Positions 34,015-46,718 of a stretch of DNA of 64,000 nt are shown piece by piece. The DNA lies in contig JAMXBB010000001.1 in NCBI GenBank assembly GCA_024138015.1, forward strand, positions 133,191,143 to 133,255,142, written 5' to 3'. The translations under genes were made by a program, and so were the position numbers. The stretch's first letter is position 1; each line of letters starts with the position of its first letter. This DNA is from Lumnitzera littorea (Eukaryota; Streptophyta; Magnoliopsida; Myrtales; Combretaceae). The notes beneath the pieces were generated by a model. It saw only the letters and a list, made by a program, of their open reading frames with translations. It made no database searches and was not told where the DNA came from.

Positions 34015-37000
34015 ATCCCAAATATAAGTCGAAATTGTCATGTTACTGATAATTCTTTCCTTTCGCATTTAGCCTCAAATAATCATATTATGCTATAGGA
34101 ACACAAAGGTTTTGCAAATGGCTACAAATGGGAACTTGTCAACAATATCCTAATAAAAAAAGGTGCAATCAAACACAAGAAAATTTAGTATATTGATATA
34201 TGCAAATTATCTTTTGATAGTCTCTACTCAAACTAGCGTATAGTTACATTTATTAATAAAATATATTTAACATACATTAGCTACTGCTATGATAATTGTA
34301 CCTCACTGGCATAATTATTAGGGACTTTTCTGCAGTTTTTTTTTTTTTTAAGGAGACCAATTTCGCCATCAGTCTCACCTTTAATTTATACTTATCTAAA
34401 TGAAACATTAAATAAACCGTGAATTTAATAATTTAAATTTATAAAGTAGGTTTGGTCCAATCAAAATAGAAAACGGAACCATAGAATCTTCTGATTACTA
34501 ATTTTTCAATAAGATGAATAAGTTCAATTTCCTCCCAAGCCCATCACCTCAAAATTATAATATAATAATTGGCGGAAATAACATATGCATCATTAAAATA
34601 TAAAAAAGATATATATCTAATGGTCAATTATTAAACACAATTTTCTCTCATATGTCTTCTTTCGAGCAAATATTTCTATTTGAAAAGAGAAAAGAAAAAA
34701 TATTTGTATATATCTTCATCATAAATACGACTTCCTGCTTAATTCATGGATTGAAAAGGACGTTACGCGTTTATGCTAATGTTTATTCATGAAACCATTC
34801 TTGAATCTAAAGCAAAAAAGGCACTTACACATGCACCTTGCCAAAGCATTCGATGTCATTCTATGCTATGATAATAATTACTTGCCCAATACGCCTTGAG
34901 GACTTTTTTTTCCCTTGTTTGGAAAAGATGATGTTTTGCAAAAACGGCCTTTCGTGTTTTTGCTTTTCTGGCCGTAACAGCCTAGTCTTTTTCAACGAGA
35001 AGCCCTCAATAAACAAGCGGCCGACACGTTTCCCTTCTTTACTTGGATGTTTCCACTACAGGGAGATAAAAAGATTTGTGGCCTATTCACCTTTTGGCCC
35101 CATTTAGGGCTTCATGAAAATGACAACGCTTAATATAGATAGGGTGCTTGCAAATTTCCCCGTGTACAGAAATTTTAAGAAGAGTGGGAATAATTGAAAA
35201 GGATAAAAAAGAAAATTGTTATTTTCAAATTTTGTTCGGGTTCTTAGGATAGAAAATGAAAGAAAATGTAAGGATTATTTTTTTCGTAAAAGAATCATTT
35301 CATTTTCTTTTGGCAAAAGTCCAACTAGGTAAAAAAGTCTGATTCTTTCGAATAGTAATGTCTTGGTGCTAGCTTCTTTAACTTGAAATGAGAACGTGAG
35401 CCCAATTCTTTCGAATAGTAGTCTTTGCCAATTAGGAATAACTATTTTTCAAAAGTAATAAAGGCATTGGAGTCCTAGATAATACAAATATCACAATTCG
35501 AATTTTGAACATCTTTTTAATTTTGCACTTCATTTCATATTTGTTAATTGTTTATGTTACATTTAATCAAACTTTTGTGTATTTGATTTACTACCTTACT
35601 TCCCATTGTTTTGCACTTGAATGTCAACCTTTTAAAGATGTCAAAGATAATAAATTTGACAAGTAAAAATTTTAATTATATATGACATATAACAATTTGA
35701 AACTCTAATATAAAATTGAAGAAAACACATAAATTTGAGATAATGATTTTAACATTATTCCAGAAATGAAATTAAAAGAGATGAAAATTCAATAGACTTA
35801 AGGATATTATCATGATTTTTTGTTAGTTTCCACTCATTTTCACTCTTCTTTAATGAAAAATCAAGAGAAGCAAAGTGGGTTATAAAGTAAAATTATCTCC
35901 ATTCAATTCATTCCAATTTCACCTTCATTTTGAATATCTAAACATAATATTTTCACCTACTTCATCCATTCCCACAGTTTTCCATCAATTTATGACTGCT
36001 AAACAATGCGTGGTAGAAAGAATAAAAGAAAAAGAAATCCAAAATCCTACAACATGATTATTCGTTCCAATATAAAACTTAACATTTTATGAAACAAATT
36101 ACGTATACGATCAGTATCCAAACAAGGCCTAACCATATTAATTCAGTTGCTGCCCCTATGTTGGCTACATCTCCTGTTCCATCAAGGTTTTATGATGATG
36201 ACTACATCTAGCTCAATTGATGAAGCCATTTTCATCCTCTAGTAACTTGACTCGTTGCTTCCCTTTCAAGTGAGGACTTCATGTAGCTACTATACTAACG
36301 CATAGCTACTAATAGACGACACACTGAAACCGTGAGCCGTCCCAAATACTCCTGGTATTTATTTAATCAAAAGTATACAATGAGAGCACGCCAGCTGCCT
36401 ATCCCTGTCCTGTCCCTTTTGGTGACAAGGTCATGATGCCTTGATAAGGTTTTCAAAAACTGAACTTTAAGATTAAGTGGAATGACTTGTCATTGATTCA
36501 TGGATATTTCTATTCAGTTGTATTGACCAACAGGTTTCAAGGATGCTCACAGATTTCTGAAATAAGTTGATTTTGGTTTTTCAATTTTCATTCACCCTAT
36601 CGATCAATCCCGAGAAAGAAACTTTTATACAACTTTTCAAGCTAAAAAAATAAGACTAGCGACGAAAAACCTTAAATTCGGATACTTCTAGGATAAGGGC
36701 CTTGATGGCACATTCATGCATTTTTTCTAAAATTACACCTAAATTTTGAAATCATTTAATGTCATCCTAGTTTAAATTTTCACTTATTAAAACGTGTATG
36801 AAATTTAAATTGACTAATTGTCGTATCAAATAAATTGTACTATATTTATTATCTTTTAAAAAAAAAACGTTGTGGTAAATATTTAACGGTTTGAAAGTAG
36901 GGAAGATGGCCGAGTAGCAAATCTATAAGCAAACATCACAAGTCTAGGTAGTGATTCTCATTTCCATCTTTGATGGATGAAACTTATTTTTATATATAAC

Positions 37001-37779
37001 AATTCCTATCTATTCATTTTCCTCCCACTGATTCAAAGGTAAATTGCACTATGCAATAATACAACTATTGCTTTTTGATAAAACAAAGCATGTGTCCAAG
37101 GAGAGGCTTGATTGTGATGCTCCGACGGCCGTCAACTAAAGGAGGTTTGTCAAACGGAATTAGGAGGAAGTTCTTGTATTATGGGTGGTTTCAATTTGGT
37201 GGTCGCGGTCACATATGGTGGTGGGTCAAAGGAACAAAGTGAACACAAATTTTCATTTAAGATTTAATCCAAATCTCAGGTATTTTCTTAATTAATTGAG
37301 GATTTATGGTCTATAAGTGATAAGGAATCCACGATGTTGGCAAAATCACTAAAATCTAGAGAGAGAAGGTTGGATTCACTCATGAGTATGTAGAGAGAGA
37401 GCTTGACTTTCTTTATGAGGTGTTTAAATTCCAATTTCTTCCTCCATTTGGGTCACCATTGATCTCTATTTGTAGATTTAGCATCAATTTACACATAGAA
37501 AATCCTAAAGTCACCAAAATCAAATCTTTAATATGTGCATGGTTTAGGGTTTTCTTTTTTTTTACGATTAATTTCTTTATTATGACCAACTTGACATGAT
37601 TCTTGATCGATTAAAATGATTTTAAGCAATAGTTTAATCAAAAAACTAGAAAATGCTTACACTTAACACAAAAATCACTTCATTTAGCTGTCCGCCCTAC
37701 TTAAACCAATCACCATATCGATCCTTAAGTTTGTTTCTAGAAAGGTTCAACTTTCCTCCTTCACATTACGTTTAGAGAA
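34015..37779. other. Unassigned DNA, 3.8 kb
   Basis: No coding region that I can support. The 89-codon frame at 34838-35107 (+) lies in a relatively GC-rich stretch (34740-35110, with GCGGCCGACACG) but matches no family. A pair of direct repeats (TCTTTCGAATAGTA) occurs at 35345 and 35407. The 36900 area has a TGGCCGAGTAGC tRNA-like word without a cloverleaf. Confidence 0.4.
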
Positions 37780-39900
37780 GACAAAGAGGATGGCATGTAT
37801 GTGGCACATGTGAGCTTGTTCAATGAGGGATGGGTAGATCGGGACCTACCTGACCAGTCCTTTCCCAAAATCACATGTCTTCTATAAGTGGTATACTATG
37901 TTAATAAGCAGAAATGAATGCAGCATTCTTGTGGCATGCATTGACATAGGATTCAACATCATGTTTTAGATAGTAAATAGCTATGATGCCATGGTTTCCG
38001 TCTTAGTTGCCATAAGCAGCAACTACACGTCTTTCCAATCATATCTATAACGTAGATGTCATCTTTATGCCTAATCTCAAACCCATTATTACCAGCAAAC
38101 TTCACTTTGCAACGCCTACTTTGCCATCTTGATTCTACTAAAATGTCCAATGCTTGAGGTGAATAATCACAAACCTACTTTAGAACCAATTCCCTTTACT
38201 TCTGTATATGCTTCATCACATAAGTCATAATGCCCTCAAGCATACTTATAATGGCTTTTCCTCTTAGACCAAGAATCTTCCTATTGAAAGCCTTGCACAT
38301 GTTATTTTTAACGACATCACACTTTACACCTATCTGAAGACATGCCTTAACCCAATCTCTGAAATCAACCTCCTTTAGCGCAGCATGACCAACAAGAGAA
38401 TGAGGTTGTAGTAATTCCATATTCTTCTTGAAATCTACCATATTTGTGTTCTTTGAACATGCCCAAAATAGCCTCCTAAGCTTCTATGTAGAATATATTG
38501 CTCTCTAATTTGCTATAAGGTGCCAAGCGCAAAAATGGTGTTCACTCTTCATAAATATCCTATCAATAGCATCAACCATCCCTTGTCAAAATCAATTGTC
38601 ATGATATATTTATCAATCATAAACATAATAAGGGAAATTAAGATATAGATGTAACCACATACCTTTTGACAATTGCTAATAATTGTCCACCCTTCACCCA
38701 TATCTTCAATGCTAAGTTCACTCTTCAATAAGTCAAGAAACTAAGCCAAATTATCTTTATTCTCTACTAGTACCATTGCCCATGCTATTTGAAACATCCA
38801 ACAACACATAGCAAATGGCCCTTGCACAGTCCTGTAAGGAAACAACTGTCAACACCAATAACGTGGCAACATCTTACTAGAAATTCTCTCTTGCATGTAT
38901 CAAAGCATATGTACATGCGAATGTACTCAGATTTGACCACCCCTCCTATACACTCTTATTGACCTCAAGGATTACCATCATATTACTCTTTCTCAACTCT
39001 TCCACATTGTCCCATAATTTCTCATATTCATTATTGTGGTCGGATTTTAATTGCACTAACATCTTCTCTCGTATCCTCTTACTTAAGCTTTACGTTCAAC
39101 CCTATATGTTTCTTGTTTAACTCCTTCGACTCCCCTTACTAAATTCCTAAAGTTGTTTTCAATCTTATCCTTGAACTCTTTTGCTAGCCACTTTGATGTA
39201 GGCTTCTTATTAATGTATGTTTGTTAGCATATGTGTCGTTGTTCAAACGTCTTCACTTAAAGCTCACATATGCTCCAATTCATGGATATAGTGATATACC
39301 AAGGACAATTTATGTCCTTACATTTAGCTTTAACAAATATAAGAGTGTTCTTTTGAAAATACATTGTTTACTGGTTTAAAATACAGTAGCACTACAGTTG
39401 CCTTAAATTGCAGGACATCACCAAAATCTATGGTTGCATAAAATATAGGGAAACTCGCCAATGGATCAAAATAGGGATAATTATGGTGTTTTCTTCTTGC
39501 AATGTGTAGTTGATCATCTTGCATCTCACCATACTTTATTCTTTCCTACTCATCGGATCCCTTTAGCTTATCATTAGTCTTGGCATAATTAGTGGAAGCA
39601 TTATCATCATTGTTGACATTAACATCTTGTTGCATGACATTTGGATTACCCTCATTAGCGACCATCCCTCAATCATTAGTTTCCATACCTCTTGAACTTT
39701 CATCACAATCATACAATGCCTCTATATTGTCACTTCTATTGACATCACTCCATCTAACTTCAAGATCAAAATCTACATCATCATCTGAAACCACGTCGAT
39801 ATCAAGGTCCTCCATCTCTACCGGGAATATTGTGCTCAAGAAAATGTTCATTGACGTTACTATTCGGGGAATGGTATTTAAAGTTTGCTAGACTTGAGTC
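37780..39900 (-). pseudogene. MuDR-type (MULE) transposase pseudogene
   Basis: Read on the minus strand in several frames. An acidic N-terminal part (MEDLDIDVVSDDDVDFDLEV, from about 39816) is followed by the plant MuDR DNA-binding region (FVKAKCKDINCPWYI near 39300; TSKWLAKEFKDKI near 39180). Next come parts of the catalytic core (AIAWAMVLVENKDN-like near 38760, ELSIEDMGEGWTIISN near 38700), a GMVDAIDRIFMKSEHHFCAWHL segment (about 38515-38580), the MVDFKKNMELL/CDVVKNNMCKAFNRKIL helices (38196-38441) and a SWIM-type zinc finger (37959-38150). The finger reads KTCSCCLWQLRRKPWHH, with a tryptophan where a zinc cysteine is expected. A candidate 81-bp intron (GTATGT...CAAG) lies at 38582-38662. 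A YLKHDVESYVNACHKNAA tail follows to ~37900. Multiple stops and frameshifts show it is dead. Confidence 0.9.
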
Positions 39901-42417
39901 ATCATAAACTAAAAGATAACTTGATTTGTAATGTGGGGAAGGTGGGTTTGGGGGTTACATCTCCTCAGTTAAGCTCTCGACGTTTGTCTTCAATAAAATC
40001 AATATATGATACTCGATTAATTCAGGTAACCACCATAAATAGTGCTCCACCTACATAATTAATACGTAAGCTGTCATTAATGAAACTCCCTCCATAATTC
40101 ACCACAATATATACTTTATTGTCTATCATCTTTGTGACTAGAAAAAAAAAAAAAAAAAAGGAAAAAGCATAAGTTATATACATTTAAATTGAGAATAGCA
40201 ATAAGAGTAAGAACACTTGTAAACATAAATTAAGATAAAGGCAAAAAATTATTTTGTAGTATTCACATAACACTAAAAACAAGATTTTCAAGGAAAGTTA
40301 TTAACATTTTAAGTGATTACCAATATATCTAGTTAAAGCATAATAATGTTAGAGAGTTACATTTAAGAATGATAATGTCTTTTAAAAAAAAAAATAACAT
40401 ATTTACATAGTAGTGATACTTCCGGTATAGTACAAATGAAAAAGCAAGTTGTCTTTTTATTTTCAACAAACAAAGTAACAACACAGTCTTTTCCTTTGTC
40501 TTTGTCTATTTCTTCTAGAGAAATCACCAATTGCTAGTGCTGTTGGTTAAAAAAATAGAACCCAAATGTTAGAATTTGCAATATTATACACTTATTGCAT
40601 TATTTTCGTATGCTAACAACTTATATACCCTTATGTAGTGTAGAGTAGACATTTTTCTATTCATTCCATGTATTCATGCCCATAACACTTTCAAACACAA
40701 CATCATTCTTCACATGATAAAAACACCAATCCCAAACCCTAACCAACTACACCTAATCATTCTCCAAAAAAAAAAAAAGAAAAAGAAAAGAGAAAAGCTG
40801 CTTCCTTTATTCATTTGGAGTGGAAATTGTGAAAAGTATAAAAATAACAAGGTGTTAATCTCAATTCGTAACCATCGACCTAAAAACCATTCTTAAACGA
40901 CTAATAGGAAACAAAAGTTCAAATACTACATAGTAACAAAACCTAATCATTGGTTGCAGTAAAAATCAAAAGCCAAAAAAAAAAAAAAAAAAAAGAAGAA
41001 GAACAAAATACAATGAAAACTTACCAGATACGAGCGAATTCGAGTACGGTTTCGATTGCCTTTTAGTCCATCCTTCCTTAGTTATGGTTTGAACGAAGGA
41101 TTTGAAGTAGGTTTTCACGTAGAGTTAGGGTTTGTTTTTTTTTTTTTTTTCCAAAATTGATGTGTTTGTTTAACTTTTACTCCGTTTTGCAATTTTTGTA
41201 TTTTAATTTGGCTTACTAACAGATTTAGTCGGGTTCTTTTATTTCAGGTCAGGTAATTTTTTTTTTCTTTTGTTTTAATTTGTTTTGATTAACTGAAGTA
41301 TCATGTCCAGTATTAACATAAAGCCATGTTAGCTTCCACCTGTCCTTCTAATGTGCCACATAAGCTTAAGTTAATGCTATCATAATTTCTTTGCTATGGG
41401 GTCTTTCATTTTAACTGCACACTAAAATATCTATCCGTTATTTGACTTTCTCAAAACGTTAGTGTCCTGTTTGAATTTACCCTTATAAATTGATAATCTC
41501 TCATGTAATTTTCTTTAATTAAGAAAGCATTGAGTGCTTTAATTATAGATATTGCGTCATTTGAAGTTTGAATAATTTTTGTAATATAAATAATTATATT
41601 TTTGCTCTAACAAATGACAATTTGAAGTTTTGGATGGAAATAATATTTTAACCCAAGAAAATTATCCTAGAATGCTAGTTATCTAGCTAGTGGTAATTAT
41701 ATATGGCGGTAAATAATTATACCACATGTAATTATATGAAAAGGTTATATGTGATAAATATTAGATAGTAAAATGCATTAAAGTAAAACTTAAGATTTGA
41801 ATACAAGATATCTTATAAATTTAAACAAACGAAAATGCTTAGTTTAATCTATGTATTTTATATAAAAATAATTGCAACTGAATTCTTTAACTATTAGTCA
41901 TGTACGAATAGTCATCTCAGCTTTCAAAGTATAACATTACCTCTCATAAGTTTTAGAAATATTTATATTACCTTAAATTGTTACTACAAAACCCACAAGC
42001 ATCACTGAAAAAACAATAAATAGTGGTGGTTTTGAAGCTTTAACAGCAATTTATTGTGTAAATATATATTTTTAAAAGTTACAGAAAAATAAGGTAAAAT
42101 TTTAGGAGTTTGGATAATTTATCTTTACCTAAGCAATAATTTTTCCCTTTTTTTTTTAAATTTTCATTGGACCATCTTAATAATCAAGTTCCTATAAGTA
42201 CTATTTCTTATGTGTTTTAATTGACAAACATTATATTTTTTTTAATAAATTAATTATCTTCATTCTCTCCAACTAAACATAATAAAGAATTTGCAATGAA
42301 AAGGCAAGTGAATCCTAAAAAAACTAAAGAACAACAAAACGATTAAAAAAAATGAAAACTTTGAAAATGAAACATACATAATAATTTGATACAAAATTTT
42401 AGATTTATCTCTTAACA
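39901..42417. other. MULE upstream region and unassigned DNA
   Basis: On the minus strand around 41020-41030, TACGAGCGAATT...ATCTGGTAAGTTTTC looks like an exon end with a good 5' splice site, so a MULE 5' leader may lie near 41000-41140. Poly-A/T runs at 40142-40159, 40977-40994 and 41139-41151. I could not find paired terminal inverted repeats for the MULE. The 60-codon frame at 40714-40896 is fortuitous. Confidence 0.4.
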
Positions 42418-43340
42418 TGTATTGATAGGCCTTTCTGAATCAAAACTCCAAAGGCCTAGGTCTAAGTCCTTTGATATGCTCAAGTTCCCCTAAGCATTTC
42501 TCTAGGCTAAGAGCTCGAGCCCCTTCAGCAAGACAACTAGCCTAGCCTCCCCGTAAACAACTCGAGCCAAGCCCAAGTGCAACTAGATGGTCGGCATGTC
42601 CACTGATAGCGCAAGCTGCTCAAGACCATCTCCAAGCACTCCTTCAACCCAACCAGCTAAAGTCCTCGAAAGCTCCAGTCAAAGTCCTCAAGAGTACTTA
42701 GCTCCTTAGCACTCGAAGACCTAAGAGGACTCTATAGTCTTCGGGGTGGCTAGATCCGAAGCTTTGTAGACCCACATTGATCTTAGCTCCTAAATACTTA
42801 CCAATTGCTCAGCATGTTACCCGAAGACCATAACATTGTAATTGCCCTGTTCGTCCTTCTTCTCTCTCCTTATTAAATATTATATGACAACCTACTATAA
42901 AGCCTAAGCATCTAACCATCCATGCCATGGCAGCTACTTATGCTTATATGACAAGCTCTCTTCTTCAAAGCCACCAACAAGTAGAAAGGAGTTGTCCTTT
43001 CTCATATTAAGCACGCCCTCATGTGCCTAACATGTAAGAGCCAATGCTCATCTGCCACATGTACTTGACAAGTAAGTTTCATGCCATATAAATAAAGTGT
43101 GAAGTTATAGGTACAAAGATTGCCACTTGAGCACTTCTTACACACTTTAAACATTCTCAAACACTCTTGCCCTTCCCTCTTTTCTTTCTTTCCCTTCTTA
43201 CTAATTTTAGCATCGGAGAGCTTTTACTAACACTGTTGTAGGAGTTTTTCTTGTAGGTCCACCATCACACATAGCTACTGAACCACTAGGAAATCGCTAG
43301 AAGACCACCGCAGTGATATCTGCTATCACCAACATCAATC
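42418..43340 (+). mobile_element. Probable solo LTR of a Ty3-type element
   Basis: A sharply bounded, more GC-rich block. It starts TGTATTGATAGGCC, has a TATA-like CCATATAAATAAAG at about 43083, and then the motif style of Tat/Athila-type LTR 3' ends (TTAGCATCGGAGAGC at about 43208, then CTTGTAGGTCCACCATCACAC at about 43250). It ends near CACCAACA. AACAT occurs at both edges (42415-42419 and 43331-43335), possibly a target duplication. No coding interior or primer site is next to it. Confidence 0.6.
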
Positions 43341-44110
43341 ATTATAACTTTGAAAAACATAGTATATAAAATTTAACACTAATAAATTAACTTTAATTTG
43401 TAAATGTAAGATTAAGATTATAATATAAAAGCCACACAATTTTTTCAACCTCTTGGCATACTATCTATAACTAAGTAACTAATCTAAAATTGGCATTTTC
43501 AATTATGATTAAAATCTTATACTATTTACTTTTGTTGATGACAAAATTAGAATTATGTATTAACCTTTTATTGGCAAAAAAAAATCCTTTTTTTTTTTAA
43601 CAAGTTAATAGCTAACTTTGATCTTGTATATTTGTGCCCAGAGACTTTTTTATACAACCCCGAATGTGTCAGCTATTTAACAACCTACTTTATTGATTCG
43701 AAAAGTCAAGAACTCCAAGTCAATAGAAGCAAAATTAAATTCAACAATTATAAATCTGAAGAACATTGACTTATGGGCTAAAAGTAAAATATCCCCATTT
43801 TTTTTTTTTAATTCTCAGCTCTCTTTTTTTACTTTGGCCCAGAGTTTTCTTTCAGGTTTTGGCATCTTTTCCACCGTCTGATAAGGACCATGACACCGTC
43901 CACGTCCGAAAGTCCCAAAAGGCCAAGGTAGGACAAATGTTGGAAGGACGATTTTGATTTTGATCTTATCCTCTTCATTGGTAGGTAAGAGCATGTTTTT
44001 TTTATGTTTTATCTAATTGTTTTAATTTTTCACATATCGCACTTGACAGCCCTGACGTCAGCATGAATCATTATGTAGACCAAAAATTACATTACTACAT
44101 TAGAGACAAG
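43341..44110. other. Unassigned DNA
   Basis: The overlapping frames at 43693-43881 and 43766-43957 are not supported as genes. The 43830-43960 stretch is GC-richer (CCGTCCACGTCCGAAAG) but is unrecognised. Confidence 0.4.
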
Positions 44111-44590
44111 TAAGGCTGCAAAGAGGCTGGATCGAGTAAATTATTGAGTTGTAGTTCAAGTTTAGGTTCGAGCTTTCTATCGAACTAGCAATTAAAGCTT
44201 AAGATTGATTTGTTTAAATGAATAAGTCTTATCTTGAATTCAAGCTCGACTTATTTACTTTATAAAGTTCGAGCTAAATCAAGTTTAAAACAAACTAATC
44301 TTAAGCTTACTCATGAGCTTAAATATATAAAATGAATAAATATTTAAATAAATACATTAACGAATAATGAATAAAGATTAGATTATATATTATATATTAT
44401 TTTGTAACATATTTTATATTTATATATATTATATAATAATATATATATATTTATAAAATATATAAAACTCGTAAGTGTATTCATGAGCCTAAACGAGTCA
44501 ACTCGTAAGCTCGAACTGGAACTCAAGCTTAGCTCATTTAGATAAACGATACCCATCGAGCACAAGCAGCTCAACTCATTTGCAATCCTA
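44111..44590. mobile_element. hAT-type non-autonomous element, family 1 copy 2
   Basis: Left end TAAGGCTGCAAAGAG, right end in reverse TAGGATTGCAAATGAG, matching the ends of 30675-31266. The subterminal GAGCT/CTCG motifs and (TA)-rich centre are alike. Flanks GAGACAAG and AAGAGAAG agree at 6 of 8 positions. The minus-strand frame at 44383-44574 is within the element and fortuitous. Confidence 0.82.
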
Positions 44591-45165
44591 AAGAGAAGGC
44601 TAGCAGCATATACAATAACGAAAACATAGAATCTAACCTAACCTAACTTAACAACAACCAATGAGTTAAAGGTCTTTTGGATCTTTACGTAGCTTGTTTC
44701 AAGACTAGTCTTAAGAATCTGTTGGTTCTATGGTGTCCATCCATGTGTCTTAGGCTTATAGAACTTGCCAAAAAATAATTTTTTTTATATATTTATTATG
44801 GTTGTTCTTAATTTTTCGTATATTATATTTGGGTATGTAAGCAATAAAAATTAATAATTTATTAGTTGATATTCTTTCATTCAAGCGGATGAATAGACAA
44901 GGTTTTCATTATTTTAGAGAAAAAAAGTATATGAGATATAGCTTCCTTTATAATGAAATATAAGATCAAAAATAAATAAGGTAATACTATTGTTGTTATA
45001 TGAAATATTAAGAATATAAAACAACAAAGCCCTAAAATTTAAAAAATATTGTCATTTTGTAATGTTAATATTTTCCATACATTATGATATTTACAAGTTC
45101 CTTATATTATAATCACCATTAATATCCCTTAGATTAAAGTTGTCACTTTTTCGTCTCCCTTGGGA
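44591..45165. other. Unassigned DNA
   Basis: AT-rich. No gene, repeat copy or element end was recognised. Confidence 0.5.
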
Positions 45166-45400
45166 TAACAACTCTGATACCTAAGTATTAGTGATGGGAG
45201 AATAGAAAATCCTAATCAAGAGAGAAAGGGCAAAGACTCTTTACTTGCAAGCCTCATCTTCTATTTATAAAAGATGAGGTTAAGTTGTCTCTAGATTAGA
45301 CTTATTAGAGCTTGGCTCATGTCTTAGTTAGGTTGATTTAAGCTTGGAATTCCATGCCTAAAAAAGCCTATCAACATAAGTGTTAACAAAAGTGATTAGA
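45166..45400 (-). mobile_element. LTR end and primer-binding site of a retroelement remnant
   Basis: On the minus strand GGTATCAGAGTTG (45169-45181) matches the initiator tRNA-Met primer site. Upstream of it (45182 to about 45390) lies an LTR-like leader with a TATA box (CTTTTATAAATAGAAGATG at about 45260) and a TCTCCCATCACTAATACT end. The far LTR border and the mate are not identified. The interior on the other side (below 45166) carries no recognisable gag. Confidence 0.5.
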
Positions 45401-46709
45401 ATCAATCAAAACGTAGAGGTCAAGCATCAAAGCTACCTAAATAGGTTAAGTGTAAGTGACTAGCATTTGCATCTTCCATAAGTTATTTCTAACTTAATCT
45501 ATTTTTGTCTAATCACCTCCCTAAATAATAGACTAGTTCAAGTAAATAATTGAACTAAAACAAATTAGGGAAGAAATAACTCATGGAAGATGGGGATGGT
45601 AGGTACTTACACCTGACCGATGTAAAGGATCGCCACAAAAAGAGATAGTAACAACGACAATTATACATATTTGACCAAATATTTTCTATACATTCCTCCA
45701 CAAATTTAAGAGTACTATATGGTACAAGAAGTTAAATCAATGTATAATCAAAGCAATCTCCATTTCCTTTTTTCTCTAATCCTTGATCTCTACACTTTAT
45801 TTGATGTCAATCACCTGTTTAAACATTTGATGAATCAAAGAAGGACAATATGAATAACATCACAAAAAGAGATGGTAATGTTAATTACAATACTTGTGCT
45901 ATGGTAGTTCTAAAATTTAATAATACATGAGAAATATTAACATAATTAAGAGATCTTTTGAAGGAAAATGGAAAAAGATATTCACAACCACTCGTAAAAA
46001 AACTTGTCTTCGCCTAACATATGAAGGAGAATCAACATATTTATAGTTGAATTCATCCATTTGCTCTCCTTCTTTATCTTCATTTCTATTGCAAAGTTGA
46101 AATTCTTTTTTTATTATGCATCTTTTCCCATTATTTTTGAGGTTGTACATAGCAACATAAATCATGCATTGTTTAATTGCCTCTAGTTTGCAATAATGAT
46201 TTGATTAATATATTTCTTTAAATTGTCTAGGTTTAGGTATATGACCTACTCACCCCTAAAAGTGAAACCCAAGTCTAGGTTTCAAGGTGATGGGTCTGGT
46301 CAAGGTACGTAGTTAGTCTACCCTGAGGCCATGTTTAGTACTAGATGATAAATTATTTAGGTTAGAATTTCTTCAAGGCACCATTAGGTTAGATGGCAAG
46401 TTCAATGATTCACATGAAGCCAAATTATTAACACTAGCTTTTCAATCACGGTGATTAATGGATGAAGAAGCTTGAACACTAATTTGTGCTCAATTAGTGA
46501 ATTTAGTCAATAAATCCAAACATTTTTATTGTATAAAGTAAAAGGTTCATGGTATAGCCCAACCTAGCTCGACATTTGAACAAATAATAATATCAATAAT
46601 GTACTTAACACTTCATTAGCCTTCGACCTACAATTTTTTTGAAATACAACAAAACTATTGTGTCGTGTTTGATTTGAAAAATAAGGTTATTAATGGATAG
46701 AACTACCCT
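45401..46709. other. Unassigned DNA
   Basis: Some of 45401-45660 may belong to the LTR at 45166-45400. A 30-bp direct repeat (AAC-x-TCATGGAAGAT/TAACTTATGGAAGAT in opposite sense near 45478 and 45578) is present. The 82-codon minus frame at 45917-46165 has no recognisable domain. Confidence 0.4.
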
Positions 46710-46718
46710 TACAATAAT

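Noticed and set aside
34838..35107. 89-codon open frame in a GC-richer stretch as a small host gene
   Set aside because: No recognisable domain, splice context or conservation evidence, and composition explains its length.
36900..36975. TGGCCGAGTAGC as a tRNA or tRNA-derived SINE A box
   Set aside because: No B box, cloverleaf pairing or poly-A/T tail follows at the right distance.
41400..41490. AAGGGTAAATTCAAACAGGACACTAACG (minus) as the MULE terminal inverted repeat
   Set aside because: It has the right style, but I found no convincing partner near 37000 and no 9-bp duplication.
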